Both the position numbers and the translations under genes were made by a program. The notes beneath the pieces were generated by a model, which was given only the letters and a program-made list of their open reading frames with translations, was not told where the DNA came from and did not search any database. A stretch of DNA of 48,720 bases from Candidatus Zixiibacteriota bacterium (GTDB taxonomy: Bacteria > Zixibacteria > MSB-5A5 > GN15 > PGXB01), in NCBI GenBank assembly GCA_900498245.1, contig LS998015.1:2592927-2641646 (forward strand), given 5' to 3'. This document shows positions 15,948 to 24,328 of the stretch, piece by piece. Within the stretch, counting starts at the first letter, position 1; each line of letters starts with the position of its first letter.

Positions 15948-16844
15948 ATGTTTCGCAAATTGTCCTTTTGTATTTTATCATTTGTCGCTCTAGCATTATA
16001 CATAATATCATGCGATAAGGGGGTCGAGCCGCAGAAGCAAAAGCCGCCCGATTATGGCCCCAATCTGAGTGTTCAAATCGATGACAAGCCGGTCTGGTCT
16101 CCGGACGGGACGGTGATTGCGTATTATCATTATGGCATAACGGGACTCGATTACGATACGACCGATCCTACCGGGTGGGATTTATCCCAACGGGGCATAT
16201 GGCTGATAAATCCCGACGGCACCAATCCGCGATTTCTGGTTCAAGCCGGGAATGCCACCTGGAGCGCCGATTCGAAATGGATATATTTTATGACCGATGC
16301 GGCCTGGAAGATTAAGGTTACGGGCGACAGTCTCACCAAAATTGGCGATGGTATGGCATTTTGCGATCCGACCTTCTCACCCCAGGGAGACAAGGTTGTT
16401 TCTCATTATTCCATCGGTGATTCCAGCGGGATATGGATTACTTACCTTAAAGATACGAGCCTGAATCATTGGTCAGGAACACGGGGGCCGGTTTGGCATC
16501 CATCCGGTGACAGTATTTTTTGGGCCGACAGTTGGACCGGATACTGGATTGAATCACTTGATCATAGTTATAGGAGAAAGATACGCGTCCCATTAGAAGG
16601 GTTTGAGGGACCGATTTCCTATAATGACCGGACAAGGATGATTGTATCCGATTCCAAAAATGGGATTGCCATTTTTGATATAAACGGCGGCAATCTGCGC
16701 ATTATCTCTGTGAAAGCGTCCGTGCCCGTTTGGTCGCCGGACGGCACTAAAATCTGCTACCTTGGCACGGAACATAAGATAGCGTCGCTGTGGATCATAA
16801 ACACCGATGGCACAGATCGAAGGAAACTGACTTTTGAACCATAG
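15948..16844 (+). CDS. Lipoprotein with WD40/PD40-type beta-propeller repeats
   Basis: A 298-residue predicted lipoprotein: signal segment FRKLSFCILSFVALALYIISC with lipid-attachment Cys22. The mature part holds TolB/PD40-like blade motifs, seen as KPVWSPDGTVIAYY, ATWSADSKWIYF, PTFSPQGDKVV, PVWHPSGDSIFW and PVWSPDGTKICYL, each paired with a strand such as IWLINPDGTN. This is a propeller surface for binding, not catalysis. ATG 15948 is preferred over ATG 15942 because GGAG (15938-15941) is six bases before it. It is followed after 50 bases by the protease gene; the two form an AT-richer pair inside the repeat-bracketed island. Confidence 0.83.
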   Translation: MFRKLSFCILSFVALALYIISCDKGVEPQKQKPPDYGPNLSVQIDDKPVWSPDGTVIAYYHYGITGLDYDTTDPTGWDLSQRGIWLINPDGTNPRFLVQAGNATWSADSKWIYFMTDAAWKIKVTGDSLTKIGDGMAFCDPTFSPQGDKVVSHYSIGDSSGIWITYLKDTSLNHWSGTRGPVWHPSGDSIFWADSWTGYWIESLDHSYRRKIRVPLEGFEGPISYNDRTRMIVSDSKNGIAIFDINGGNLRIISVKASVPVWSPDGTKICYLGTEHKIASLWIINTDGTDRRKLTFEP

Positions 16845-16894
16845 ATCAAAGATATAAATTTCCATTAACATTGTTAATATGGGGGGACATAGGA

Positions 16895-19663
16895 ATGTCA
16901 CTAAAGGGGACTTTTTTAAGGTATGCTTTATCCTTCAGCTTATTATTCACGTACGGCATATCAAGGGCCGAGAGAATCATCATCTATTTCCAACCGGATG
17001 TAATTTCCAGTGATACAAGCCAATCACTCTATAAGCGTGGTGCCTTCGGTATCAATTCCGCCGAGGTCAATAGTTTCCTTGGCGCGAATAATATCAATCT
17101 AATAAGGTGCGTCGGAGATAATCTGCCGCATCGACCATCTCAATTAGGAACTGACGGTAACACAATCACGTTTGCGGATTATTCCACAATTTTTGTTGCG
17201 GAGTATAATGAAGGGCCGATTGAAACCATTTTAGCCGCTCTTGATTCGGTACCGGGTGTAGTTTATGCCGAGAGCAACGAAAATCGATTCACGCCATGCG
17301 CAATTTATCCAAATGACTATCAGTTTCAAATTGGACAGCAATTCTTTCTGCATGATTATTATCCAAATGATGACTGTCATTACAGATCCGACATTGAGGC
17401 GTCTGAGGGTTGGATTTATTCCAGAGGAAGACCCATAAAGATTGGTATTTTCGATCAAGGGGTATTTGGACAGCATGAAGACCTGCTTGGTAAAGTCACC
17501 GGCGATCCCCCGATCCATCAGGATAGCATTCATGGCACTATGATGGCCGGTATAATTGCCGCCAATACCGACAATGAGGTGGGAATTGCCGGGATTAATT
17601 GGTATGGTCGAATAGTTTCCAAGGCGATTCTTGATGGCCGGCCATTTGATGAGATAGCCGCTAATCTTGTCGATGCGGCGGATGAGGGCTGTCGCGTCTT
17701 TAACTTCAGTATTAAGAAGGATCCTCCGCTTCCAGCCCTCTTCAGAATGGCCATGGTTGATGCTTACAACAGAAATAACATTATGGTTTCCGCGATAGGG
17801 AATTACACTGGTAACACGTTGTACTATCCTGCTGGATTCAAGACTGGTAATATTACGGTGGGCGGATCAAATTCATGCAAAGGAAGGTGGAAAACGGACG
17901 GGGGATCCAATTACGGAGACCATATCGATTTGGCGGCGCCAGCCGATTATAGCCCTGCGCCAAATAATATTTATAATAGTTATGCGGGGGCAAATGCTAC
18001 TTCTATGGCGGCGGCTTATGTCAGCGGGACGGCAAGCCTGCTACTATCATATGATTCAACTTTAAATAATGATGACGTGGAATATATTATGAAATTCTCC
18101 GCGGAAGATATAAACGATAGCCTTGATATCATTCGCTCCGGACCAGGATGGGATACGGCGACGGGTTACGGTGTTATTAATATGTATCACGCATTTCGTA
18201 TTACTCGAAAGCCAAATGTTCTTAAGCGAGCTTCAATTGCCAATCCGACCCAAAACACGCATAAATTAACTACGATAACCAAGATGTTCGGGATCCCCGG
18301 TTTGACAAACGGCGGTTCCTATGTAGTGGGCCAATATGAAGTCACCAAAGCTTTAATGTTTGACCACCCTTTTTATTCAAATCCTTACGTATGGGGAAGA
18401 AATCTGGGTACTAAAGGTTACTCACCAGAACTACCATTATTCAACATCGGGTATTGTGATGTGGTGCCGGGATCTATCACCAATTATGGCTGCGTTCTGC
18501 GCACATATGTGTATGATGTCCATATAGATGGAATGCCTTTAGGATGGTGGCCATGTCATCCCGATAATGTAGTATTTGCGTATTCCACTCTTGGTGAATA
18601 CCAAGTTCTCCAACCACCATTTATTAATGCTACGGGCGATAACTATTGTCAGGCAATAAGGCTTTATTTCCAGGATCCCAACCCATATGAGGAAGGATGG
18701 ATAGTGGAAAGAAAGGACGCAACAACGCAAATATGGCACGTTATTGATACTATCCCGAACAATACAGCCGACAACTGCACCTATTTTGATTATTATCCGG
18801 TCGGAGGTGAGACCTATACTTATCGGGTAAAACCGTACACTGTAAATCAGCAGAACGCCCCGTACTCTGCCGAAACTATTGTAATTGCTAGACCCAGATA
18901 TCCGCAGAGTATCACGGCATTTGTAAGCGATTACAGGAATCCGGTGCCGGTATATGGGGGGTGCGGCGAGGGCTTGCTCGGCCTGAGTAATTTAAATATG
19001 GAATTTTCAATGATGTCCATAGAACCGCCGCCTGAGGATTCAATTATCGATCCCGGCGATCCAGGTCCGTGTCCGGGTCTTCTTGGAAATGATATTACGT
19101 TTCAATGGTCGCCTGATCCGGCGCAAAAATATCCCATTGTGCAGTATATCGTTAAGAAGTCAATTCCACCCGGTTATGGGGGAACGATTTACGAACCCGG
19201 CTTTGATACATGTCTTTATATATGTCCCAATCAGAAAAATACACTATTTGAATTGGCGGTATATGCCATTTCATCAGCGGGAGATACATCATTAGCAACT
19301 TCCCGACAAGTCTGCACGGGTGGGGTCAGTACTTGTCCCGACAATCCTCAGAAAATGTCGACCGATTCTATGGCAGCACCTTCTTATATGAATTGCCTTA
19401 TGGCCAATCGGCCGAACCCTTTTAATCTTTCCACTGAAATAAGATTCAGCCTTGAAAAACGAAGCCATGTCGTTCTTAATATTTATGATATTTTGGGGCG
19501 AAAGGTTAGAACGGTAATTGATGCCGATTATGAGGCGGGAATTCATGGAGCGATATGGGATGGAAGCGATGACGGGGGTAAACCTGTTGCAAGCGGCATT
19601 TATTTGTATAAAATCAGCGCGGGGTCTTATACCGCAACCAAGAAGATGGTGATGCTGAAATAA
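16895..19663 (+). CDS. Secreted S8 (subtilisin-like) serine protease with C-terminal sorting domain
   Basis: A 922-residue exported protease. A signal peptide (to about ISRA) and a propeptide-like region precede the catalytic domain. The triad is visible as Asp187 in GIFDQGV, His213 in HGTMMAGIIAAN and Ser370 in ATSMAAAYVSGTAS, with oxyanion Asn303 in SAIGN. Long beta-rich, probably fibronectin/Ig-like, segments follow. The last about 85 residues are a sorting/FlgD-like domain (NRPNPFNLSTEIRFSLE ... ASGIYLYKISAG ... KKMVMLK). The Ser motif reads ATSMAAA instead of the usual GTSMAAP. ATG 16895 is used, with GGGGGG eight to nine bases upstream. No secretion-system genes are in this window. Base composition is visibly lower in G+C than its neighbours. 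Confidence 0.9.
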   Translation: MSLKGTFLRYALSFSLLFTYGISRAERIIIYFQPDVISSDTSQSLYKRGAFGINSAEVNSFLGANNINLIRCVGDNLPHRPSQLGTDGNTITFADYSTIFVAEYNEGPIETILAALDSVPGVVYAESNENRFTPCAIYPNDYQFQIGQQFFLHDYYPNDDCHYRSDIEASEGWIYSRGRPIKIGIFDQGVFGQHEDLLGKVTGDPPIHQDSIHGTMMAGIIAANTDNEVGIAGINWYGRIVSKAILDGRPFDEIAANLVDAADEGCRVFNFSIKKDPPLPALFRMAMVDAYNRNNIMVSAIGNYTGNTLYYPAGFKTGNITVGGSNSCKGRWKTDGGSNYGDHIDLAAPADYSPAPNNIYNSYAGANATSMAAAYVSGTASLLLSYDSTLNNDDVEYIMKFSAEDINDSLDIIRSGPGWDTATGYGVINMYHAFRITRKPNVLKRASIANPTQNTHKLTTITKMFGIPGLTNGGSYVVGQYEVTKALMFDHPFYSNPYVWGRNLGTKGYSPELPLFNIGYCDVVPGSITNYGCVLRTYVYDVHIDGMPLGWWPCHPDNVVFAYSTLGEYQVLQPPFINATGDNYCQAIRLYFQDPNPYEEGWIVERKDATTQIWHVIDTIPNNTADNCTYFDYYPVGGETYTYRVKPYTVNQQNAPYSAETIVIARPRYPQSITAFVSDYRNPVPVYGGCGEGLLGLSNLNMEFSMMSIEPPPEDSIIDPGDPGPCPGLLGNDITFQWSPDPAQKYPIVQYIVKKSIPPGYGGTIYEPGFDTCLYICPNQKNTLFELAVYAISSAGDTSLATSRQVCTGGVSTCPDNPQKMSTDSMAAPSYMNCLMANRPNPFNLSTEIRFSLEKRSHVVLNIYDILGRKVRTVIDADYEAGIHGAIWDGSDDGGKPVASGIYLYKISAGSYTATKKMVMLK

Positions 19664-19800
19664 ATTTGCTCAATCAGGGCCTTTTGCTCTTCTTTCATAA
19701 TATATTTTCAGCGAATTTACCGGCAGGTATGTAAAACGCTGCCACATGACAGGTATGGGTCTGTCGAAGGCCGGGCCGCGCACGGAATCATTATCGCCAC

Positions 19801-20117
19801 GTGCATTTTCGATATCAATTCGATGTGCCTTGGTCAAAGAGGCCAATAGGTACGAGTAGGTCTATAAATATGTTATTTCATGATCAAATGCGGATCGGTC
19901 TTTGCACCGATAAATTACAGCGCAATTTTGCGTCAAAACATTGCTGTAATATGCACTTGTTCAATCGGATAAGAGAAAAGAGGCAAAAAATGGGGCCCCC
20001 TTTTGTATCAGAAAGCGAAGCCAAATTCCACGTATCGCGATACTGTTCATGCGATTACAGCGAAATTCAGGCCATTTCATTTTATCCTTCATGTTGCAGA
20101 ATAAGAGGTTACAGGGC
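19801..20117 (+). repeat. 317-bp dispersed element, copy B
   Basis: Plus-strand partner of copy A (15262-15578), same length, with the identical 37-nt core at 19983-20019. It lies 137 bases after the protease stop. No other copy was found in the window. The 19664-19800 stretch between the protease and this element holds only a weak GGCAG/CTGCC hairpin near 19722-19743. Confidence 0.75.
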
Positions 20118-20122
20118 GGACG

Positions 20123-20211
20123 AAGAGGGCAGGCGCGAGACCTGCCCCTACAAATCAAGATGTCGAAACCCCTCGTCCGGCTGGCGCCGGACTCAGAGGA
20201 TTTCGACCTAC
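20123..20211 (-). repeat. Two tandem REP-like palindromes, each headed by GTAG on the minus strand
   Basis: First unit: arms GGGCAGG (20127-20133) and CCTGCCC (20141-20147). Second unit: nested arms GTCGAAA (20162-20168) with TTTCGAC (20201-20207), and GTCCGGC (20175-20181) with GCCGGAC (20186-20192). Each unit ends in CTACAAAT on the plus strand, so each begins with GTAG on the minus strand as in RAYT-recognised REP sequences. They start about ten bases after element copy B. Confidence 0.7.
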
Positions 20212-20241
20212 AAATTATATGAGGGTAGTTTTTTATGAAAT

Positions 20242-21177
20242 CTAAAACACCGAGAATTTGAAATACTTGCGGGGATTTTTCTCGATATCGGTCACCAGAT
20301 TGTTCACCCGTGTCACCAGATTCCGGATCTCAACATAAAGGGAATCATCGTTAACCAGCCCCCCGGCGGTCCCTTCACCGCGGTTGATTTTCGCGAGGAT
20401 AGAATCGATTCGTCCCGCCGACGACCGGAGATTATCATACAACTCCGGATTGCGGATAAATTTGCCGGCGGTGCCGGTCCCGGAATTGACCTGCGCCGTA
20501 ATCGTATCGACATTGCGGGCGACACTCTTGATGGACGAAGTCAGTTCCTTCTGGCTCTCCTGCATGTCGCGCACCAGGAGGGTCATCGACGAAACCAGTT
20601 TGGTCATTTCATGATAGAGCGTGTCGTTGGTGACAAGTTGACCCATGGTCCCCTGCCCCAGTTTTATTCTGTCGGTGATATCGGAAAGATTGTCGGTCAA
20701 GTTTCGGGCGCTGGTCATCGCCTTCCCCCCTTCGGCCATCAGCGCGGCGGCATCGCCGGCCGCGACTGTCCGCAGGACGCTCCCGGTCGGGACCACCGGC
20801 TTGCCGAGCGTGCCGGGAATAATCTCGATATATTTGTCGCCGAGAAATCCGATCGTGCCGAGACTGACCCCGGCGTCTTCGGTAATCATGTTAGTGATAG
20901 ATTCTTTGACGCGGAATTTAATTTCGATCTGGCGCGCCGAATCGAGATTGACGAATTTGATGGAGGTGACGTTGCCGACCTCGACCCCGCCGATCCAGAC
21001 CGGCGCTCCGGTCACGAGGCCGTTGACATTGGCAAAATAGGCCGTATATGAAGATTTCGGCTCAAAGATTGAGGTTCCGCCCCCGACGAAAGAGGCCCAG
21101 ATCAGGACCAGAATGGCAAAAACAATCAGGAGACCGACTTTGAGTTCCCCCCATTTGACTCTTATACTTCGTTTCAT
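20242..21177 (-). CDS. mlaD: MlaD-family (MCE domain) phospholipid-binding protein
   Basis: Periplasmic substrate-binding component of an Mla-type ABC system that moves phospholipids between outer and inner membranes. The 311-residue protein has one N-terminal membrane span (about 13-33), then a single MCE domain including PVWIGGVEVGNVTSIKF and GFLGDKYIEIIPG. A long C-terminal helical region (LTDNLSDITDRIKLGQGTMG and similar repeated NxxL/GTxG blocks) probably forms the hydrophobic tunnel or a barrel extension. It is the last gene of mlaE-mlaF-mlaD, 12 bases after mlaF. No mlaA, mlaB or mlaC homologue is nearby. Confidence 0.92.
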   Translation of the reverse strand: MKRSIRVKWGELKVGLLIVFAILVLIWASFVGGGTSIFEPKSSYTAYFANVNGLVTGAPVWIGGVEVGNVTSIKFVNLDSARQIEIKFRVKESITNMITEDAGVSLGTIGFLGDKYIEIIPGTLGKPVVPTGSVLRTVAAGDAAALMAEGGKAMTSARNLTDNLSDITDRIKLGQGTMGQLVTNDTLYHEMTKLVSSMTLLVRDMQESQKELTSSIKSVARNVDTITAQVNSGTGTAGKFIRNPELYDNLRSSAGRIDSILAKINRGEGTAGGLVNDDSLYVEIRNLVTRVNNLVTDIEKNPRKYFKFSVF

Positions 21178-21189
21178 TGTATCCTCAAA

Positions 21190-21957
21190 TCAAATAAAAT
21201 CTATTTTACGGATATTGGCAATCGATTCCCGGAACGGGGCCAGAAATTCCATCACGCGCGGCTCGGCCGTTTCGCTCAGTTCTTTAAGGGTCCCGTCGAA
21301 CGCCACCTGCCCGTCATCTATGATAATAAATTTTTTGGCCATCTCGACGGCATCGGCGATCTGATGAGTAACAACGATAGAGGTGACATGCTTGACCTGC
21401 GCCAGGCGGTTGATCAGATCGATGACGGTCGATGTGGCCTGCGGGTCGAGCCCGGTCGTCGGCTCGTCATACAGCATGATCTTGGGATCGGTCGAGAGGA
21501 GGGCGCGCCCGATAGCGACCCGTCTCTGCATCCCGCCGGAAAGCTGATCGGGAAGGCGGTCGATGATATCGTCGGAAAGCCCCACAAAGCCGAGCATCTC
21601 GCGCACTTTTTCCTCGATATTGGTGAACTGCATTTTGGTATGTTCAAGCAGGTAGTAGCCGACATTTTCGCCGACCGTCAGAGAGTCGAACAGGGCGCCG
21701 TCCTGAAAAACCATCCCGATACTCTTGCGGATTTCCTGCAACTGCTTTTCTTTGGCGCCGCAGATATTTTTCCCCTGCACGTAAATCTCCCCGCTTCTCG
21801 GGCATATCAAGCCGAGAATCAGGCGCAGGATGGTCGATTTGCCGGAGCCGGAATGCCCCATGATCACCCGGGATTCGCCGTCGGGAATCTCAAAGGTGAT
21901 ATCCTTGAGGATTTGCCGTCCTTCGATGAAATAGTTGACATGCCTGAAGGCGATCAT
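21190..21957 (-). CDS. mlaF: Mla-type ABC transporter ATP-binding protein
   Basis: ATPase of the phospholipid transporter, 255 residues, cytoplasmic. Walker A is GHSGSGKST (about 34-42), the signature is LSGGMQRRVAIGRAL, and Walker B is IMLYDEPTTGLDP followed by the switch VVTHQ. The MlaF/Ttg2A type is indicated by the short N-terminus and the partner genes. Its ATG overlaps the mlaE stop (ATGA), and mlaD follows after 12 bases. Confidence 0.95.
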   Translation of the reverse strand: MIAFRHVNYFIEGRQILKDITFEIPDGESRVIMGHSGSGKSTILRLILGLICPRSGEIYVQGKNICGAKEKQLQEIRKSIGMVFQDGALFDSLTVGENVGYYLLEHTKMQFTNIEEKVREMLGFVGLSDDIIDRLPDQLSGGMQRRVAIGRALLSTDPKIMLYDEPTTGLDPQATSTVIDLINRLAQVKHVTSIVVTHQIADAVEMAKKFIIIDDGQVAFDGTLKELSETAEPRVMEFLAPFRESIANIRKIDFI

Positions 21958-22742
21958 AGATACCCCTTCAAGATGGAGAAAATCGCCTTGGTGATAATGA
22001 AATTGGCGATAAGAATTGTAATGGAGGTGATAACGACCGATTCGGTCGTGGCGCGGCCGACCCCCTTGGTGCCGCCCTCGGCGGTAAAGCCCTTATAACA
22101 GGAAATGAAACCGATGACAAAAGCATAAATGACCGGCTTGGTGACACCCATCAGGATATTTCCGAAGACCAGTCTTTCTTTGACCGCAGTCCAGTATGTA
22201 ATCGAAGTTATATGGGAAATGAAAAGGGCTATCAGCCATCCGCCGGTAATGGCGACGGCATCGCAGACGATGGTCAGGGCGGGAACCATGAATATGAGCG
22301 ATATAAGGCGCGGTGCGGCCAATTTGCGGACGGGATCGATTCCGAAAGAAATCAGGGCATCGAGCTGGTTCGAGGATTTCATGGCGCCGATTTCGGCGGT
22401 AATGCCGGCGGCGACCCGCGCGGCGACCATCAGGCCGGTCAGAACCGGACCCAGTTCCCGGACAATGGCCAGAACCATGATTCTACCGAGATAATTTTTG
22501 CTTCCGAAATCGGCGAGTTCATTGGAAAACTGCAGGGCCATCGCCTGCCCGGCCGAGATGCCGGTCAGAACCACGAGAAAAAGGGAGCCGACGCCGATGA
22601 GATACATCTGCTCGAAGGTCTCCGGCACATAAATGGGACGGCCAAAGAGTGACGCCACCATTTTCAGCGAAAAATAGAACAGCCGCTGGCACTCGTAGGC
22701 GAAATATTTGAGCCAGTCGAGAAGGGCCTTAATTGGTTTCAT
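21954..22742 (-). CDS. mlaE: Mla-type ABC transporter permease (MlaE family)
   Basis: Inner-membrane permease of the phospholipid transporter, 262 residues. It has an N-terminal amphipathic stretch followed by about five membrane segments. The family signature is clear in LGPVLTGLMVAARVAAGITAEIGAMK, with ATESVVITSITILIANFIIT near the C-terminus. It heads the operon; a TTGACA promoter lies 29 bases upstream of its start. Confidence 0.95.
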   Translation of the reverse strand: MKPIKALLDWLKYFAYECQRLFYFSLKMVASLFGRPIYVPETFEQMYLIGVGSLFLVVLTGISAGQAMALQFSNELADFGSKNYLGRIMVLAIVRELGPVLTGLMVAARVAAGITAEIGAMKSSNQLDALISFGIDPVRKLAAPRLISLIFMVPALTIVCDAVAITGGWLIALFISHITSITYWTAVKERLVFGNILMGVTKPVIYAFVIGFISCYKGFTAEGGTKGVGRATTESVVITSITILIANFIITKAIFSILKGYL

Positions 22743-22770
22743 CGTTGTTTATTGCCTCTTTCAAGGGGCA

Positions 22771-22799
22771 ATGGTAGAATTGATAAAGCCGAATGTCAA
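22771..22799 (-). promoter_or_regulatory. Sigma-70-type promoter of mlaEFD
   Basis: On the minus strand, TTGACA (22794-22799) and TACCAT (22771-22776) have an optimal 17-base spacer. The short leader contains an inverted repeat TTGCC...GGCAA just before the mlaE start. Confidence 0.65.
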
Positions 22800-22881
22800 G
22801 GTATCTTTTTGGGGCGGCCCGGAATAATATTCGTTAATCAAATTTGCAAAGATTCCTCTAAGTAGTTTCGTTCTAATATAT

Positions 22882-22887
22882 TATAAT
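22882..22887 (+). promoter_or_regulatory. Possible -10 element of the PP-loop gene
   Basis: An exact TATAAT about 18 bases upstream of the ATG at 22905; no good -35 is seen at the proper distance. A ribosome site GGAAAGG follows at 22892-22898. Confidence 0.3.
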
Positions 22888-22904
22888 TATCCGGAAAGGC
22901 CAAT

Positions 22905-23930
22905 ATGTATAATAAAGATAAGAGTAAGAAGGGGCACGCCGTCGCCCTGTTTTCCGGGGGACTGGATTCTGCTCTGGCTATTTTGCTTGTCCTGAAGCAG
23001 AATATAGAAGTTACCGCACTGACGTTTCTCACGCATTTCGGCTGTGATATCACCGACAAATCCAGTTGCGGCTCTGATCCGTATCCAGTCTCGGAGAAAT
23101 TCGGCTTTACGGTCAAACTGGTACATCTGGGAGATAAATTTATCGATATCGTCAAATCACCCAAATACGGCTATGGGAAAAATATGAATCCATGCATCGA
23201 CTGCCGGATATTGATGCTGAACGAGGCCAAGCAGTTTATGGAAATGGTGGGAGCCGATTTTATTATCACCGGCGAAGTTTTGGGACAGAGACCGAAATCG
23301 CAGATGCGCCCCAGCATGAATATTGTCGAGCGGGATAGTGATTTAGGGGGGCGACTGGTCAGACCCTTATCGGCCAAATTGCTCCCGGAGACTTTACCGG
23401 AAAAGAACGGCCTTCTTGACCGCAATCTCCTGGAAAATATCTCCGGTCGTTCGCGGAAACGGCAGATGGAACTGGCGGCGGAATTCGGTCTGGAGGATTA
23501 CCCATCGCCGGCGGCCGGGTGTCTTCTGACCGATATCGGATATTCGAACCGTCTGCGGGACCTGCTGGCCCATACCGAGCAAGTCGATTTTGACGATTTA
23601 AATCTTCTGAGGGTGGGGCGGCATTTTCGTCTTGATGAGCATACCAAACTGATAATCGGGCGCGATGAAAGCGACAACAACAAGATCGAGAAATATGCCA
23701 AGCCGCACCATCGGCTGCTGGAAGCGCTTGATACCGGCTCGCCGGTGGCGCTTTTTATCAGCAGTAATGGGGAAGATCAAATAGAGAAGGCGGCGGCGAT
23801 TACCGCCCGCTACTGCGATGCCAAGAACTCACCGCGGGTTGAAGTCACCTGTACCAGCGATGGTGACGGACGGAAATTTGTGGTGGAGCCAGCCGAACCC
23901 GAGGAAGCGGCCAAATACCTTCTTAAATAA
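22905..23930 (+). CDS. PP-loop ATPase, ThiI/MnmA-like tRNA thiolation family
   Basis: A 341-residue N-type ATP pyrophosphatase. The PP-loop FSGGLDSA lies at residues 16-23. A CxxC pair (Cys97, Cys100 in NPCIDCRILM) and a later Cys206 in SPAAGCLLTD are candidates for sulfur transfer, as in tRNA 2- or 4-thiouridine synthases. The segment GADFIITGEVLGQRPKSQ is a strongly conserved-looking part of this subfamily. The C-terminal third carries no THUMP or rhodanese domain, so it is not classic ThiI. The exact tRNA position modified cannot be told. It stands alone between two divergent or convergent units. Confidence 0.75.
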   Translation: MYNKDKSKKGHAVALFSGGLDSALAILLVLKQNIEVTALTFLTHFGCDITDKSSCGSDPYPVSEKFGFTVKLVHLGDKFIDIVKSPKYGYGKNMNPCIDCRILMLNEAKQFMEMVGADFIITGEVLGQRPKSQMRPSMNIVERDSDLGGRLVRPLSAKLLPETLPEKNGLLDRNLLENISGRSRKRQMELAAEFGLEDYPSPAAGCLLTDIGYSNRLRDLLAHTEQVDFDDLNLLRVGRHFRLDEHTKLIIGRDESDNNKIEKYAKPHHRLLEALDTGSPVALFISSNGEDQIEKAAAITARYCDAKNSPRVEVTCTSDGDGRKFVVEPAEPEEAAKYLLK

Positions 23931-24263
23931 AAGAAAAAGGGCGCCCGGCGTACCACAGCGGGACCCTTTTCCCCTTGATAGAGCAACCGATCGGCGCGCC
24001 ATGGGCGCCGATGATATCTTTCCATCCGGCAAGTCACGGGCGAACCTTCCTGAGTTTAAAAACCATATTCGGTCACCCGCATCATTCAATATCAAACCGT
24101 GTGCCGAATATAAAAGGGGACGAAAATAGGCACATACGTCAGGATAAAGGCCCGCTATCCGCCGATTTGCCGGGTTTGGGTTCGGAGAGGAGCGCATTTC
24201 CTGCGCCACGAACCATCGATATCGTGCGACGATACGAATTGAGTCAAAAGTGAAAGACTGGGC
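23931..24263. other. Non-coding intergenic stretch with hairpins
   Basis: About 330 bases without a credible gene. It starts with a weak AAAAGGG...CCCTTTT stem (about 23935-23970) that may end the PP-loop transcript. It also contains a clean 8-bp hairpin ATCGGCGC (23990-23997) and GCGCCGAT (24005-24012). Nothing resembling the 317-bp element or the GTAG palindromes is present. Confidence 0.5.
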
Positions 24264-24291
24264 AAAAAAAACCCCTCGTTTTGCGAGGGGT
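24264..24291 (-). terminator. Rho-independent terminator after the cohesin-like gene
   Basis: Perfect 8-bp stem ACCCCTCG/CGAGGGGT (24271-24278, 24284-24291) with a 5-base loop, followed on the minus strand by a run of eight T. Confidence 0.93.
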
Positions 24292-24328
24292 CAATTCACT
24301 TGCTGATTGCTATCTTACCGAACTTTCT

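Noticed and set aside
16895-19663. Complete type IX secretion locus
   Set aside because: Only the C-terminal sorting domains of two cargo proteins are present; no por/spr/gld genes in the window.
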